Origin: Streptomyces sp. cg36
Lineage (GTDB): Bacteria > Actinomycetota > Actinomycetes > Streptomycetales > Streptomycetaceae
Assembly (NCBI RefSeq): GCF_041080675.1
Contig: NZ_CP163520.1
Coordinates: 1,736,001-1,800,000 of the forward strand
Direction: 5' to 3'
Length of the DNA stretch: 64,000 nt
The position numbers and the translations under genes are program-made. Below the pieces are notes generated by a model. It was not told the origin of the DNA, searched no databases, and was given only the letters and a program-made list of their open reading frames with translations. This document shows positions 24,577 to 34,177 of the stretch, in pieces. Positions within the stretch are counted from its first letter, which is position 1, and each line of letters starts with the position of its first letter.

Positions 24577-25632
24577 ATGCGACTGACCGACATATCTCTG
24601 GACTGGCTGCTTCCGGGCGGCGTGATGATCGCGGGGGTCGTCGTGGCGTCGGTGGTCGTGGCACGCGGCAGGCGCGCGGGCGAGAAGACCTCCGGCGACG
24701 ACAGCTGGGAGCGCAGCGAGGAGCGCCGCCGCCGCAAGGAAGCGGTCTACGGCACGGCCTCCTACGTCCTGCTCTTCTGCTGCGCCGCCGTCGCCGCCGC
24801 GCTCTCCTTCCACGGTCTGGTCGGCTTCGGCCGGCAGAACCTCAGCCTCACCGACGGCTGGGAGTACCTCGTCCCGTTCGGCCTCGACGGCGCCGCGATG
24901 TTCTGCTCGGTGCTGGCGGTGCGCGAGGCCAGCCACGGCGACGCGGCGCTCGGCTCGCGGCTGCTGGTGTGGACGTTCGCGGGCGCGGCGGCCTGGTTCA
25001 ACTGGGTGCACGCGCCGCGCGGGATGGCCCACGCGGGCGCCCCGCAGTTCTTCGCCGGGATGTCGCTCTCGGCCGCGGTGCTCTTCGACCGCGCGCTGAA
25101 GCAGACCCGCCGGGCGGCGCTGCGCGAGCAGGGCCTGGTGCCCCGCCCGCTGCCGCAGATCCGCATCGTCCGCTGGCTGCGGGCGCCCCGGGAGACCTTC
25201 GGCGCCTGGTCGCTGATGCTCCTGGAGGGCGTGCGCACGCTGGACGAGGCGGTCGAGGAGGTGCGCGAGGACCGGCGGGACAAGGAGCAGAACCGGCTGC
25301 GCAGGCGCGAGCAGGAGAAGCTGGAGCGGGCACACCTGAAGGCGCTCAGCCGACAGGGCCGCTCCCCCCGGGTCCGGCCCGGCGGCCGTCAGGTCGAGGT
25401 GCCGGGCATGGGTGCGAGTGGGGGCTCCGGGCAGCCGAAGGCTGTCGCGGAGCCCGCCATAGAGCCGGGACAGCTGCCCCTGCGCCACCGGCCCTCCCTG
25501 CAAGCCGTAACCGACGCTGACGGCACGGCACCCCGGACCGTCGATCTGACCGCCGAGGACGACACCCAGACCCTGCCCCGGCTCGACCATCTGGAGCGCA
25601 AACTGAAGGACCTTGAGCAGCAGTTCGGCTGA
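24577..25632 (+). CDS. DUF2637 (SpdB-like) membrane protein
   Basis: The 351-residue protein has an N-terminal hydrophobic segment (WLLPGGVMIAGVVVASVVVA), then three further membrane segments in the DUF2637 region (YVLLFCCAAVAAALSFHGL; EYLVPFGLDGAAMFCSVLAV), then a charged C-terminal region with a likely coiled coil (about 225-265, and the last 20 residues). SpdB/DUF2637 proteins in actinomycetes are linked to plasmid spreading or chromosomal membrane functions. No transfer genes are adjacent, so this is probably a chromosomal homologue. The ATG at 24577 has AAGGGA 6 nt upstream. Confidence 0.75.
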   Translation: MRLTDISLDWLLPGGVMIAGVVVASVVVARGRRAGEKTSGDDSWERSEERRRRKEAVYGTASYVLLFCCAAVAAALSFHGLVGFGRQNLSLTDGWEYLVPFGLDGAAMFCSVLAVREASHGDAALGSRLLVWTFAGAAAWFNWVHAPRGMAHAGAPQFFAGMSLSAAVLFDRALKQTRRAALREQGLVPRPLPQIRIVRWLRAPRETFGAWSLMLLEGVRTLDEAVEEVREDRRDKEQNRLRRREQEKLERAHLKALSRQGRSPRVRPGGRQVEVPGMGASGGSGQPKAVAEPAIEPGQLPLRHRPSLQAVTDADGTAPRTVDLTAEDDTQTLPRLDHLERKLKDLEQQFG

Positions 25633-25647
25633 GCCGGACGGGGGCCG

Positions 25648-26106
25648 TCAGGCCGCCCCGTGCGCGAGCTCGAACCAGACCACCTTGCCCGCCTCGTGCG
25701 CGCGCACGCCCCAGGCGTCCGCGAGCGCCTGCACGAGCAGCAGCCCCCGGCCGTGCGTACCGTCGTCGGCGGACGGTACGTGCGGTTCGGGCAGTACCGG
25801 CGTGAAGTCGTGCACCTCCACCCGCAGCCCCGCCGGGGCCAGCGTCGCCGTGACCACGGCGCCGTGGTCGGTGTGGACGAGCGCGTTGGTCACCAGCTCG
25901 CAGATCAGCAGCTCGGCCACGTCGACCGGCTCGCCGTGCCCCCAGTGGCCGAGCAACTCCCGTAGCGCGCGCCGGACTTCCGGCACCGCGGTCAGGTCCG
26001 ACCGCCCCAGCCTGCGCCGCAGCTGCCCGTGGAGCACCGCGTGCGCACCCGTCCCCCGGAACGGCCCGTCCACCGCGGGCCCCGCCCCCTTCTGACGCCC
26101 TGTCAT
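25648..26106 (-). CDS. RsbW-like anti-sigma/regulatory ATP-binding protein
   Basis: The roughly 152-residue protein carries the GHKL ATPase fold of serine kinases that act as anti-sigma factors: N-box ELLICELVTNALVHTDHG, G1-type VHDFTPVLP and G2-type HGRGLLLVQALADAWGV. Streptomyces encode dozens of these solo proteins, mostly of unknown partner. The start is uncertain: ATG 26106 gives the usual length, while ATG 26190 would add 28 residues. It converges tail-to-tail on the DUF2637 gene with a 15-base gap. Confidence 0.8.
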   Translation of the reverse strand: MTGRQKGAGPAVDGPFRGTGAHAVLHGQLRRRLGRSDLTAVPEVRRALRELLGHWGHGEPVDVAELLICELVTNALVHTDHGAVVTATLAPAGLRVEVHDFTPVLPEPHVPSADDGTHGRGLLLVQALADAWGVRAHEAGKVVWFELAHGAA

Positions 26107-26461
26107 AGCCCCCACCCGCACGTCGCTACGTCCCTTTCCGTCTCGAACACCCTCACGGGATGCATGCCCCACCGCCCCCCCGTCACGCATGGTGATTCCG
26201 CAACAACCGACGGGATCCGCGCGGGAGCGGTTCCACGCTCCGCGAGGCCGTGTTCCGCTTCCCGTCCCGGGCGGGAGAGCGCAACGCGCCGCACTCCTTA
26301 CCCGGGGGCGGCTCACAGGTCCGGGGCGGGCGCGGGCCCCGGAATCAGCGGTGGACGGCCGAAATCCCCTGGAGTTCCACACGCCTTCCGGCCACCGCGG
26401 CGACAGACACGCGCACCAGAGGAGATCGCCCCAACTGCCTACGCACGGGTGGACGACTTCC
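26107..26461. other. Gene-free region downstream of pyruvate oxidase
   Basis: No gene is supported in these 355 bases. A TCCGGGG...CCCCGGA hairpin (26320-26343) may end transcription from the pyruvate oxidase gene, and the right part must hold the promoter of the RsbW-like gene if its start is at 26106. Confidence 0.5.
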
Positions 26462-28204
26462 TTACGGGCGCGGCACGTTGCGCAGATTGGAACGGGCCAT
26501 CTGGAGCATCCGGCCGACTCCGCCGTCCAGCACGATCTTGCTCGCGGAGAGCGCGAACCCGGTCACCATCTCCGCGCTGATCTTCGGCGGGATGGAGAGC
26601 GCGTTGGGGTCGGTGACCACGTCGACCAGGGCCGGGCCCTTGTGCTTGAACGCGTCCTTGAGCGCGCCCGCGAGGTGCTTGGGCTTCTCGACCCGTACGC
26701 CGTAGGCACCGGCGGCGCGGGCGATCGCGGCGAAGTCCGGGTTGCGGTTGGTGGTTCCGTACGAGGGCAGCCCGGCCACCAGCATCTCCAGCTCCACCAT
26801 GCCGAGCGAGGAGTTGTTGAAGAGGACGACCTTCACCGGCAGGTCGTACTGGACCAGGGTGAGGAAGTCCCCCATCAGCATGGTGAATCCGCCGTCGCCG
26901 GACATCGAGACCACCTGGCGGTCGCGGTCGAGGAACTGGGCGCCGATCGCCTGCGGCAGCGCGTTGGCCATCGAGCCGTGGCTGAAGGAACCGATGACGC
27001 GGCGCCTGCCGTTGGGCGAGATGTAGCGGGCCGCCCAGACGTTGCACATCCCGGTGTCGACCGTGAACACGGCGTCGTCGGCGGCGAGTTCGTCCAGCAC
27101 GGACGCCACGTACTCGGGGTGGATCGGCACGTGCTTCTCCACCTTGCGGGTGTACGCCTTGACCACCCCTTCCAGCGCGTCCGCGTGCTTCTTCAGCATC
27201 TTGTCCAGGAAGCGCCGGTCGGTCTTGACCCGCACCCGTGGGATGAGGCACCGCAGCGTCTCGCGGACGTCGCCCCACACCGCGAGGTCCAGCTGGGAGC
27301 GGCGTCCCAGGTGCTCGGGCCGCACGTCGACCTGCACGATCTTGACGTCGTCGGGCAGGAACGCGTTGTACGGGAAGTCCGTGCCCAGCAGGATCAGCAG
27401 GTCGCACTCGTGGGTCGCCTCGTAGGCGGCGCCGTATCCGAGCAGCCCGCTCATGCCGACGTCGTAGGGATTGTCGTACTGGATCCACTCCTTGCCGCGC
27501 AGCGCGTGCCCCACCGGGGCCTTGACGCGCTCGGCGAACTCCATCACCTCGGCGTGCGCCCCGGCGGTGCCGCTGCCGCAGAAGAGGGTGACCCGGCGCG
27601 CCCCGTCCACCAGCCGGGCCAGCTTGTCGATCTCCGCGTCGCCGGGGCGCACCGAGGGCCGCGCGGTGACCAGGGCGTGCTCGACGGCGCGGTCCGGGGC
27701 GGCCTCGGCGGCCACATCGCCCGGCAGCGCCACCACGCTCACCCCGCCCCGGCCCACCGCGTGCTGGATCGCCGTCTGGAGCAGCCGGGGCATCTGCTGG
27801 GGGCTGGAGATCATCTCGCTGTAGTGCGAGCACTCGCGGAACAGCTGGTCGGGGTGGGTCTCCTGGAAGTAGCCGAGGCCGATCTCGGACGAGGGGATGT
27901 GCGAGGCGAGGGCGAGCACCGGGGCCATCGAGCGGTGCGCGTCGTAGAGCCCGTTGATGAGGTGGAGGTTGCCCGGCCCGCAGGAGCCCGCGCAGGCCGC
28001 CAGGGTGCCGGTGAGCTGGGCCTCCGCACCGGCCGCGAACGCGGCGGCCTCCTCGTGGCGGACCTGGATCCAGTCGATGGCGGAGTTGCGGCGGATGGCG
28101 TCGACGACGGGGTTGAGGCTGTCGCCGACCACGCCGTACATCCGCCGCACCCCGGCGCGGGCGAGGATGTCCACGAACTGCTCTGCCACATTCTGTTTGG
28201 CCAT
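26462..28204 (-). CDS. poxB: Pyruvate dehydrogenase (quinone)/pyruvate oxidase
   Basis: The 580-residue thiamine diphosphate enzyme has the three expected domains: the Pyr domain with the catalytic Glu in QVRHEEAAAFAAGAEAQ, a central FAD-binding domain, and the PP domain with the ThDP motif SGDGGFTMLMGDFLTLVQ through VVLFNNSS. It is PoxB-like, decarboxylating pyruvate to acetate and passing electrons to the quinone pool at the membrane. The ATG at 28204 or the ATG three codons upstream (28213) are both possible. It follows the PP2C-like gene by 19-28 bases on the same strand and may share its transcript. Confidence 0.9.
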   Translation of the reverse strand: MAKQNVAEQFVDILARAGVRRMYGVVGDSLNPVVDAIRRNSAIDWIQVRHEEAAAFAAGAEAQLTGTLAACAGSCGPGNLHLINGLYDAHRSMAPVLALASHIPSSEIGLGYFQETHPDQLFRECSHYSEMISSPQQMPRLLQTAIQHAVGRGGVSVVALPGDVAAEAAPDRAVEHALVTARPSVRPGDAEIDKLARLVDGARRVTLFCGSGTAGAHAEVMEFAERVKAPVGHALRGKEWIQYDNPYDVGMSGLLGYGAAYEATHECDLLILLGTDFPYNAFLPDDVKIVQVDVRPEHLGRRSQLDLAVWGDVRETLRCLIPRVRVKTDRRFLDKMLKKHADALEGVVKAYTRKVEKHVPIHPEYVASVLDELAADDAVFTVDTGMCNVWAARYISPNGRRRVIGSFSHGSMANALPQAIGAQFLDRDRQVVSMSGDGGFTMLMGDFLTLVQYDLPVKVVLFNNSSLGMVELEMLVAGLPSYGTTNRNPDFAAIARAAGAYGVRVEKPKHLAGALKDAFKHKGPALVDVVTDPNALSIPPKISAEMVTGFALSASKIVLDGGVGRMLQMARSNLRNVPRP

Positions 28205-28232
28205 GGGCCCCATTCATCCACGGCCGCCCGGG

Positions 28233-30050
28233 TTACGCCTCCCAGACGGCGACCGCCGTACGGTCGTCGGCGTACCCCTTCACCCTGAGCTGGGTGTCCG
28301 CGAGGAAGGCGGCCAGCCCCGGCGGCTCCTCCCCGGCCCAGCGTCCGGCCAGCTCCGCGGCCAGCGCGGGCTCGCCCCGCATCGGCTCGGCCAGCCCGCC
28401 GCTGCACAGCAGCAGGGTGTCCCCGGGCCGGGCGACCGAGGCGCGGAAGCGGAACGGCTCGGCGGGCGGGGCCGGCGGGTCGATGTAGGGCCGGGCCGGC
28501 TCCACGGTGTGCAGGTCCATGGTGAGCCGGTCGCCCTCGGCGGACTCGGCGGGCGCCGAGCCGTATCCCACCACCGGCTCGCCCGAGACCTCGCCGGGTG
28601 CGGGCACGGCGGGCTCGATGTCCTGCCACACCCCGCCGCGCAGCCGGAACAGCCCGCCGGGCCCGACCCCGAAGAAGACCCGGGTGCGGCAGCTGGGGTC
28701 GGCGGAGAGGAGCAGACAGCGCAGTCCGGCCGTGTACTCCTCGGGCCGCGCGCCGAGTTCGGCGGCGCGGGCGCGCAGCCGTCCGTAGCTGCGGTCGGTG
28801 AGCCGGTGCAGCCCGGACTTCAGATCGCCGCGCCGCCCGGCCCTGATGTCGTCGGCGAGCCGGAGGTGGCTGCGGCCGATGGCGCCGCCGATCCAGCGGC
28901 AGGCGTCGGCGGCGGCGAGGTGCGCCTCCTCGAAGGCCCGTACGCCGCTGGCGAGGGCCACCAGGACCAGCGCGTCCTCGCCGTTGCCGAACCGGGCGGT
29001 GAGCAGCGCGTCCCGGCGCGGCTCGCCCCGGTAGCGCGCCGAGTCGCCGCGCACGGAGGCGGCCCGCAGGACGTAGGCGCCGTAGCGCGCGCCGTCGAGC
29101 ACGGTGTCGGCGACGAGCGCGGAGAGCGTGTCGGGGAGCGCGGTGGGCAGGGCGGTCGGCTCGGCGTCGTAGGTCGGCGGCCGGTCCCCCACATGGCCGA
29201 CCCGGGTCCGGTCGGCCGGGGGCGGCGGGGCCGGGGCCGGCTCGGCGGGCGCGGGCGGCACGGCGGACCGCGCGGGCGGGGCGGGGGGACGGGGTGCCGC
29301 CCCGGACGGCCCGGCGGGCGGCTCCGGCGGGGCGGCGGCGGCCCGGGGCGGGGGCGGCGGGTCGGCCGAGGGGCGGGAGCGCGGCGGGGGCGGTGGTTCG
29401 GGCGGGGCGACCGCCGGGGGTGGTGTGGCCGCCGGACGCGGTGTCACCGGCGGCGACGCCGTGGCCGCCGGGGACGGTGTGGCCGCTGGAGGCGCCGTCC
29501 CCGTCGGGGGTGGTGGGGCCGCCGGGCGCGGTGTCACCGCTGGAGGCGCCGTGGCCGCCGAAGGCACGGTCACCGTCGGGGGCGGTGTCGTCGTCGGAGG
29601 CTCCGTGGCCTCCGGGAGCCGTGTCACCGGCGGCGGCGCCGTGGCCGCCGGGGTCGGTTCGGGCGGCTCGGGTGGGGGTGGGGGCAGTGGCCCCGGCTCG
29701 TACTCGGGCGGTGGGGGCAGTGCGTCCGCCGGTTCCCACCAGGACGCCGTGCGGCGGTGGAGGGGATCCGGTGGCGGCGAGCCGCCGGGCGGCTGCCAGG
29801 GGGCCCGGGGGCCGCCGTCCGCAGGATCGATTCGGTCCGACGGCGGGGGCGGGTCCGGCGCCCGGCGGACCGGCTCCGGGACCGGTGACCTCGGGTCCGG
29901 CACGGTCGGGCTCACCGTCCGGGCGACGGAGTCGAAACGGTCGTCGAGGGTGTCGCCCGCGTTGGCGGGCGAGTGGTCCGGGGCGGTCTCGTCGTACAGC
30001 CGAGTCCACCAGTCGTCGTCCGAGGTGCGCCTCTCCCCCTGCTGACTCAT
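28233..30050 (-). CDS. PP2C-type phosphatase-like protein with long Pro/Ala/Thr-rich linker
   Basis: The 605-residue protein has an N-terminal acidic, Trp-containing tail (DDDWWTRLYDETAPDHSP), a very long low-complexity Pro-Ala-Thr linker to about residue 310, and a C-terminal PP2C-like domain (VRGDSARYRGEPRRDALL..., PGDTLLLCSGGLAEPM, GYADDRTAVAVWEA). The usual metal-binding DG pair in the first core strand reads LASG, so one Asp is lost, although the early RRDA Asp and the final DD are present. It may be a weak phosphatase or a pseudophosphatase involved in Ser/Thr kinase signalling. No kinase gene is adjacent. Confidence 0.7.
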   Translation of the reverse strand: MSQQGERRTSDDDWWTRLYDETAPDHSPANAGDTLDDRFDSVARTVSPTVPDPRSPVPEPVRRAPDPPPPSDRIDPADGGPRAPWQPPGGSPPPDPLHRRTASWWEPADALPPPPEYEPGPLPPPPPEPPEPTPAATAPPPVTRLPEATEPPTTTPPPTVTVPSAATAPPAVTPRPAAPPPPTGTAPPAATPSPAATASPPVTPRPAATPPPAVAPPEPPPPPRSRPSADPPPPPRAAAAPPEPPAGPSGAAPRPPAPPARSAVPPAPAEPAPAPPPPADRTRVGHVGDRPPTYDAEPTALPTALPDTLSALVADTVLDGARYGAYVLRAASVRGDSARYRGEPRRDALLTARFGNGEDALVLVALASGVRAFEEAHLAAADACRWIGGAIGRSHLRLADDIRAGRRGDLKSGLHRLTDRSYGRLRARAAELGARPEEYTAGLRCLLLSADPSCRTRVFFGVGPGGLFRLRGGVWQDIEPAVPAPGEVSGEPVVGYGSAPAESAEGDRLTMDLHTVEPARPYIDPPAPPAEPFRFRASVARPGDTLLLCSGGLAEPMRGEPALAAELAGRWAGEEPPGLAAFLADTQLRVKGYADDRTAVAVWEA

Positions 30051-30159
30051 GCCCTTATTGTCCACCGCACGGGCCGTACGAAAACGGTGCATCGGGTAAA
30101 AGTGGTCAGCACACAAATCCGCCCGCCGCACGCGGGCGCGAGCCCGACGCGCTTCCGGC

Positions 30160-30193
30160 GGGCGGCCCTTCCCCCCACGAGACAGGGCCGCCC
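30160..30193 (-). terminator. Hairpin terminator after subtilase gene
   Basis: GGGCGGCCC (30160-30168) and GGGCCGCCC (30185-30193) form a 9-bp stem, extended by a TTCCGG/CCGGAA outer stem with a one-base bulge, 17 bases past the subtilase stop. Confidence 0.65.
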
Positions 30194-30209
30194 CCGGAAC
30201 CGCTCGTGA

Positions 30210-33200
30210 CTACCGCACGTCGTACGCGCGGGTCACGGTCTGGGTGACGGAGTTGCCGCCCGCGTCCGTCAGACGGGCCTTCAGCGTGACCTGGCGGCCG
30301 GCCGCGCCCCGGTGGTCGACGATGGCCGACCAGTCGTCGCCCCGGTGGACCGTTTTGGCCTCGGTCCAGGTCGCGCCGCCGTCGTAGGAGTACGACAGCG
30401 CGGCCGAGGTGAGCCGGGCCGGGGTGTAGCCCGCGTGGCCGGTCACCGAGAGGCCGATGCGCAGGCCGTCGGCGGCCGGGAGGGTCTTGAGGCCGTCCTC
30501 GGGCAGGGCGTAGCGCGGGAAGAGGATGCCCAGGCCCTGCGAGTAGACGTTCTCGTCGAGCTTCGAGCGGAACGACCAGACCGTGCGGACGTCGGTGGAG
30601 CGCTGCCAGACCTGGGCCGGGGAGCCGATCTTGGTGACGTTCTGCTCCAGCTCGTACCCGCCTTCCGCGGCGGGCACTTCGAAGACCCCGGACGGCCAGC
30701 CGCTCTCGCCGAGGACCTCGCCGTCGCGGCGCAGCACCAGATTGCCGATGTCGCCGAACGAGCCCGCCTCGGCGTAGTGCCCGCCGTCGCCCCACATCGC
30801 GTCGGCGAAGCCGATCAGATTGCCCTGCCGCTCGGCGGCGAGCAGCGGCGCGCCGTCGGTGTCGCGCGGGGCGACCGGGGTGACGGCCCCGTCGTACCAG
30901 CTCTCCGCGCGGGTGCCGCCCGCCGCGTACTGGCGGCGCCGGTCGACCATGGCCTCGCCGAACGGGAAGCTGCTGGAGGTGAGGTGGTCCCAGGCGGTGT
31001 CGCCGGGCGTGTAGTACTCGGTCCGGGTGCCGGGGGCCGGGACGAGGTCGATGGTGCCCGGGTAGACGGCCGCGCCGGAGGGCCGGTGGGCGGCGGTGCT
31101 GTCGATGTAGTCGGTGGCCACGCCCATCGCCCGATAGGTGGCGGTGACGGCGCCGAGCCGGTCGTCGCGGACCCGGTAGGTGCGGTCCGAGCCGATCGGC
31201 CCGGACTCCGGGAAGGCGAGGTTGTAGACGTACGGGCTCTTGGCGGTGGCCTGCCAGCGCAGGGTGACCGGGCCCGCGCCCACCTCGCCGAGCAGCGCCG
31301 ACGCCTCGGTCCGCCCGATCGCGAGGACCGGGAGCACGGGGCCGGTGAAGCCGCCGGAGGGCACCCAGCGGGCGGGGTCCGCGCGATGGGCGAGCACGGC
31401 GACCGCTCCGGCCGCCTTCGCGTCCCGGGCCGCCCCGGCGACCGAGGTGGTGTCGTCCGCGAGCCGGACCAGGGCGATCGCGCCGCGCGCTCCGGCGGCC
31501 TTCAGCTCCTCGGGCGTGCCGGTTCCGGCGTCCACCAGGCGGGCGCTCCCGGCGCCGTCGAGGTTGACGGAGCCGGCGCCCGCGGTGACCGGGTGCAGCT
31601 CTCTCCCGCCGGAGCTGCGCAGCCGGGAGACGAGGGGCGCGTACGTCCGCCAGTAGCTGCCGAACTCGAACGTGCCGTCCTTGGCGCGGCCTTCGACCGA
31701 GGCGTAGTACCCCTTGACCGAGGAGCCGCCGGTGGCGGTGCCGGCGTGCAGCCAGTAGCCGTCCCAGGCGCGGGAGAAGGCGAGCGTGGTGGCGCGGGCC
31801 TCGCTGGGGCGGCCGGTCTCCACGCGCAGCCGGTGCGCGGTGCGGGCGTCGAGGACGACGGTGGTGTCCTTGGTCAACTCCAGCTGGGGGCGCCCGAGAT
31901 AGGTGAGGGAGTCGTTGAGCGTGGCGCCCTCGCCCGCGTCGGGGGTGGCGACGTAGGCGGAGAGGAAGTAGGCGCCGGGGCGCAGGGTGTAGAGCTGGTC
32001 GGCGGCGCCCTCGTTGTAGCGGCGCTCGCCGGTGGCGTCGTCGGTGCCGATGACGTCGAGCGAGGACGGGCCGTTCGCCGGGCGGCCGAGCCGGTCGACG
32101 AGCTTGACCCGCAGGGTGACGGTCTTCGGCTGCACGTAGAGCGAGAACGGCGTGGAGACCCGCACCCCGGGCCCGGTGGCCAGCACCCGGCCGGTGACGT
32201 CGCCGTACTGGGCGGCGGTCAGGCGCGCGGCCGGGTCCAGCCGCAGCGGGACCTCGGCGGTGGCTCCGGCGGGCACGGTGACGGTGCGCCGCTCCAGCGC
32301 GGCGACGCCGGAGCGCACGCGCGAGCCGTCGTTGCCGGTGACGCCCTCGACGGCGAGCGAGAGGGTGACGGGCCGGGCCGCGGTGTTGGTGTACGGGACG
32401 GAGACGGTGGTGCGGTCGCTCTTGTCCTGGGGCCAGTTGAAGGAGCCGCCCTGGACCGCCGGGGCGCCCAGGACCGTCTCGTCGATCGCGGCCTTCACGT
32501 CGAGGCGCCCGCCGCCGGTCTCGCGCACGTCGCCGGGGATGGCCGCGTCGGCCGAGGAGACCAGCGCCGCCTTGATCCGCTGCGCGCTCCAGTCGGGGTG
32601 GCGCTGCTTGACGATCGCCGCCGCGCCCGCGACGTGCGGGGTGGCCATGGACGTACCGCTCATGGTCCGGTACGCGTAGACGCCGCGCCCGCCCGCGCTG
32701 GCCGCCGAGATGTCGACGCCGGGCGCCGTGATCTCCGGCTTGAGGGTGTGCGAGAAGGGGGCCGGGCCGCGGCTGGAGAAGTACGCGGTGGAGTCGTCCC
32801 GGTCGACGGCGCCGACGGTGAGGACGCCGGGGGCGCAGCCGGGCGAGGAGACGGTGTTCTGGCGCGGGCCGGAGTTCCCGGCCGCCACCACGAACAACGT
32901 GCCCTTGGTGTGGGCGAGTTGCTCGGCCGCCGTGCTCATCGGGTCGGTGCAGTCGGTGGGTTCGGGGCTGCCCAGGCTCATCGAGACGACGTCCGCCTCG
33001 CTGTCGACGGCCCACTGCATTCCGGCGATGATCCACGACTCGGCGCCGGAGCCGCTGTCGTCGAGGACCTTCCCGGCGAGCAGGGCGGCGCCGGGGGCGA
33101 CGCCCTTCTTCTTGCCGCCGCTGGCCGCGCCGGAGCCGCCGACGGTGGAGATGGTGTGGGTGCCGTGGCCCTGGCGGTCGTCGGTGGTGTCGGAGTCGGT

Positions 33201-33971
33201 GAAGTTGCGCGTCCCGGCGATCCGGCCCTTGAGGTCGGGGTGTCCGGCGTCGACGCCGGTGTCCAGGACGGCGACCTTGGTGCCGGTGCCGTCGTACCCG
33301 GCGGCCCAGGCGAGGTCGGCGCGGACCTGCTTGGTGGAACGGTCGAGACTCGCCGTCACCTTGCGGTCCAGCCACAGCTTCTTCAGCGGCGCGGCGGCGC
33401 GGGCGCGGCTCGCGGTGATGTCCGCCCAGAAGTCGGCGGCCTTCGTCTTGTCGGCCTTCAGGGCGACGCCGCCGACGGCCGGCAGGGCGAGGGAGCGGGC
33501 GGCGCCGCGCGGGGCGGGGGCGAGGGAGCGGGCGCCGGGGGCGCCGTAGACGGCGATCAGCGGAAGCGTCGTGGTGTGGGCGTCGTCGTAGCCCTGGCGG
33601 ATCAGGCCGGAGACGTTGAACAGCTGCTCGTCGACGGTGCGGGCGGCGAGGGCGGTGGTGGCGCCCTCCGGGTAGACGTACAGGTCGTCGCCCGAGCGCC
33701 GGGTCTGCGTCAGCGCGACGGTGCCGTCCGGGCGGGGCAGCGCGGTGGCCCCCACGGCCTTTCCGGCGGCGTCGCGGGCGACCAGGACGCGGTCGCCGGT
33801 GACGAGGGTGACGGTGACGGGCCGCCCCTGCTGCCGGGCGGCGGCGCTGCCGGTGAGCGGTCTTTCGGCCGCCTTGGCGGCCGGTGGCGCGGCCACGGAC
33901 GGCACGGCCACACCGACGGCGAGGGCGGTGGCGGTCGCCACCCCCAGAGCCGTACGCGATATCGGACGCAT
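30210..33971 (-). CDS. Secreted S8 family serine peptidase (subtilase), large multidomain
   Basis: The 1253-residue protein has a signal peptide (MRPISRTALGVATATALAVG, cleavage near AxA at about 26-33). The pro-region is followed by a subtilisin domain with Asp237 (AVLDTGVDAGHPDL), His269 (GHGTHTIS) and Ser441 (MSGTSMATPHVAGAA). Past about residue 600 come beta-rich regions, including a PA-like insert (LKAAGARGAIALVRL, VAVLAHRAD). It is probably secreted through Sec and processes or scavenges protein outside the cell. The ATG at 33971 has GGGGAG 4-5 nt upstream. The divergent regulator at 34178 is a candidate controller. Confidence 0.92.
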   Translation of the reverse strand: MRPISRTALGVATATALAVGVAVPSVAAPPAAKAAERPLTGSAAARQQGRPVTVTLVTGDRVLVARDAAGKAVGATALPRPDGTVALTQTRRSGDDLYVYPEGATTALAARTVDEQLFNVSGLIRQGYDDAHTTTLPLIAVYGAPGARSLAPAPRGAARSLALPAVGGVALKADKTKAADFWADITASRARAAAPLKKLWLDRKVTASLDRSTKQVRADLAWAAGYDGTGTKVAVLDTGVDAGHPDLKGRIAGTRNFTDSDTTDDRQGHGTHTISTVGGSGAASGGKKKGVAPGAALLAGKVLDDSGSGAESWIIAGMQWAVDSEADVVSMSLGSPEPTDCTDPMSTAAEQLAHTKGTLFVVAAGNSGPRQNTVSSPGCAPGVLTVGAVDRDDSTAYFSSRGPAPFSHTLKPEITAPGVDISAASAGGRGVYAYRTMSGTSMATPHVAGAAAIVKQRHPDWSAQRIKAALVSSADAAIPGDVRETGGGRLDVKAAIDETVLGAPAVQGGSFNWPQDKSDRTTVSVPYTNTAARPVTLSLAVEGVTGNDGSRVRSGVAALERRTVTVPAGATAEVPLRLDPAARLTAAQYGDVTGRVLATGPGVRVSTPFSLYVQPKTVTLRVKLVDRLGRPANGPSSLDVIGTDDATGERRYNEGAADQLYTLRPGAYFLSAYVATPDAGEGATLNDSLTYLGRPQLELTKDTTVVLDARTAHRLRVETGRPSEARATTLAFSRAWDGYWLHAGTATGGSSVKGYYASVEGRAKDGTFEFGSYWRTYAPLVSRLRSSGGRELHPVTAGAGSVNLDGAGSARLVDAGTGTPEELKAAGARGAIALVRLADDTTSVAGAARDAKAAGAVAVLAHRADPARWVPSGGFTGPVLPVLAIGRTEASALLGEVGAGPVTLRWQATAKSPYVYNLAFPESGPIGSDRTYRVRDDRLGAVTATYRAMGVATDYIDSTAAHRPSGAAVYPGTIDLVPAPGTRTEYYTPGDTAWDHLTSSSFPFGEAMVDRRRQYAAGGTRAESWYDGAVTPVAPRDTDGAPLLAAERQGNLIGFADAMWGDGGHYAEAGSFGDIGNLVLRRDGEVLGESGWPSGVFEVPAAEGGYELEQNVTKIGSPAQVWQRSTDVRTVWSFRSKLDENVYSQGLGILFPRYALPEDGLKTLPAADGLRIGLSVTGHAGYTPARLTSAALSYSYDGGATWTEAKTVHRGDDWSAIVDHRGAAGRQVTLKARLTDAGGNSVTQTVTRAYDVR

Positions 33972-34177
33972 CGCTCTCCCCAGGTGAATCCGGAACAAAA
34001 CAGTCCGCGCGCAAAGCGCGCAAATGCCTTGTTGCCGACGGCTGTTGGTGCTGCGGTTGCGCCACCTTGGCAGAGCGGCGGAAGGTGCGGGGATGATGTT
34101 GTGAGGCGGGTTTGCGCCGTGGCCGTTTCCCGCCACGCGTGGACCGGCCCGCGAGGGGCGACGAGGGGCGGACACCG

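Noticed and set aside
24577..25632. Integrated plasmid or conjugative element suggested by the SpdB-like protein
   Set aside because: No traB-like translocase, integrase, tRNA attachment site or replication gene is found around it.
29390..29700. Repetitive GC-rich stretch first considered as a minisatellite or CRISPR-like array
   Set aside because: It is the coding sequence of the Pro/Ala/Thr linker of the PP2C-like protein; units are irregular and there are no spacers.
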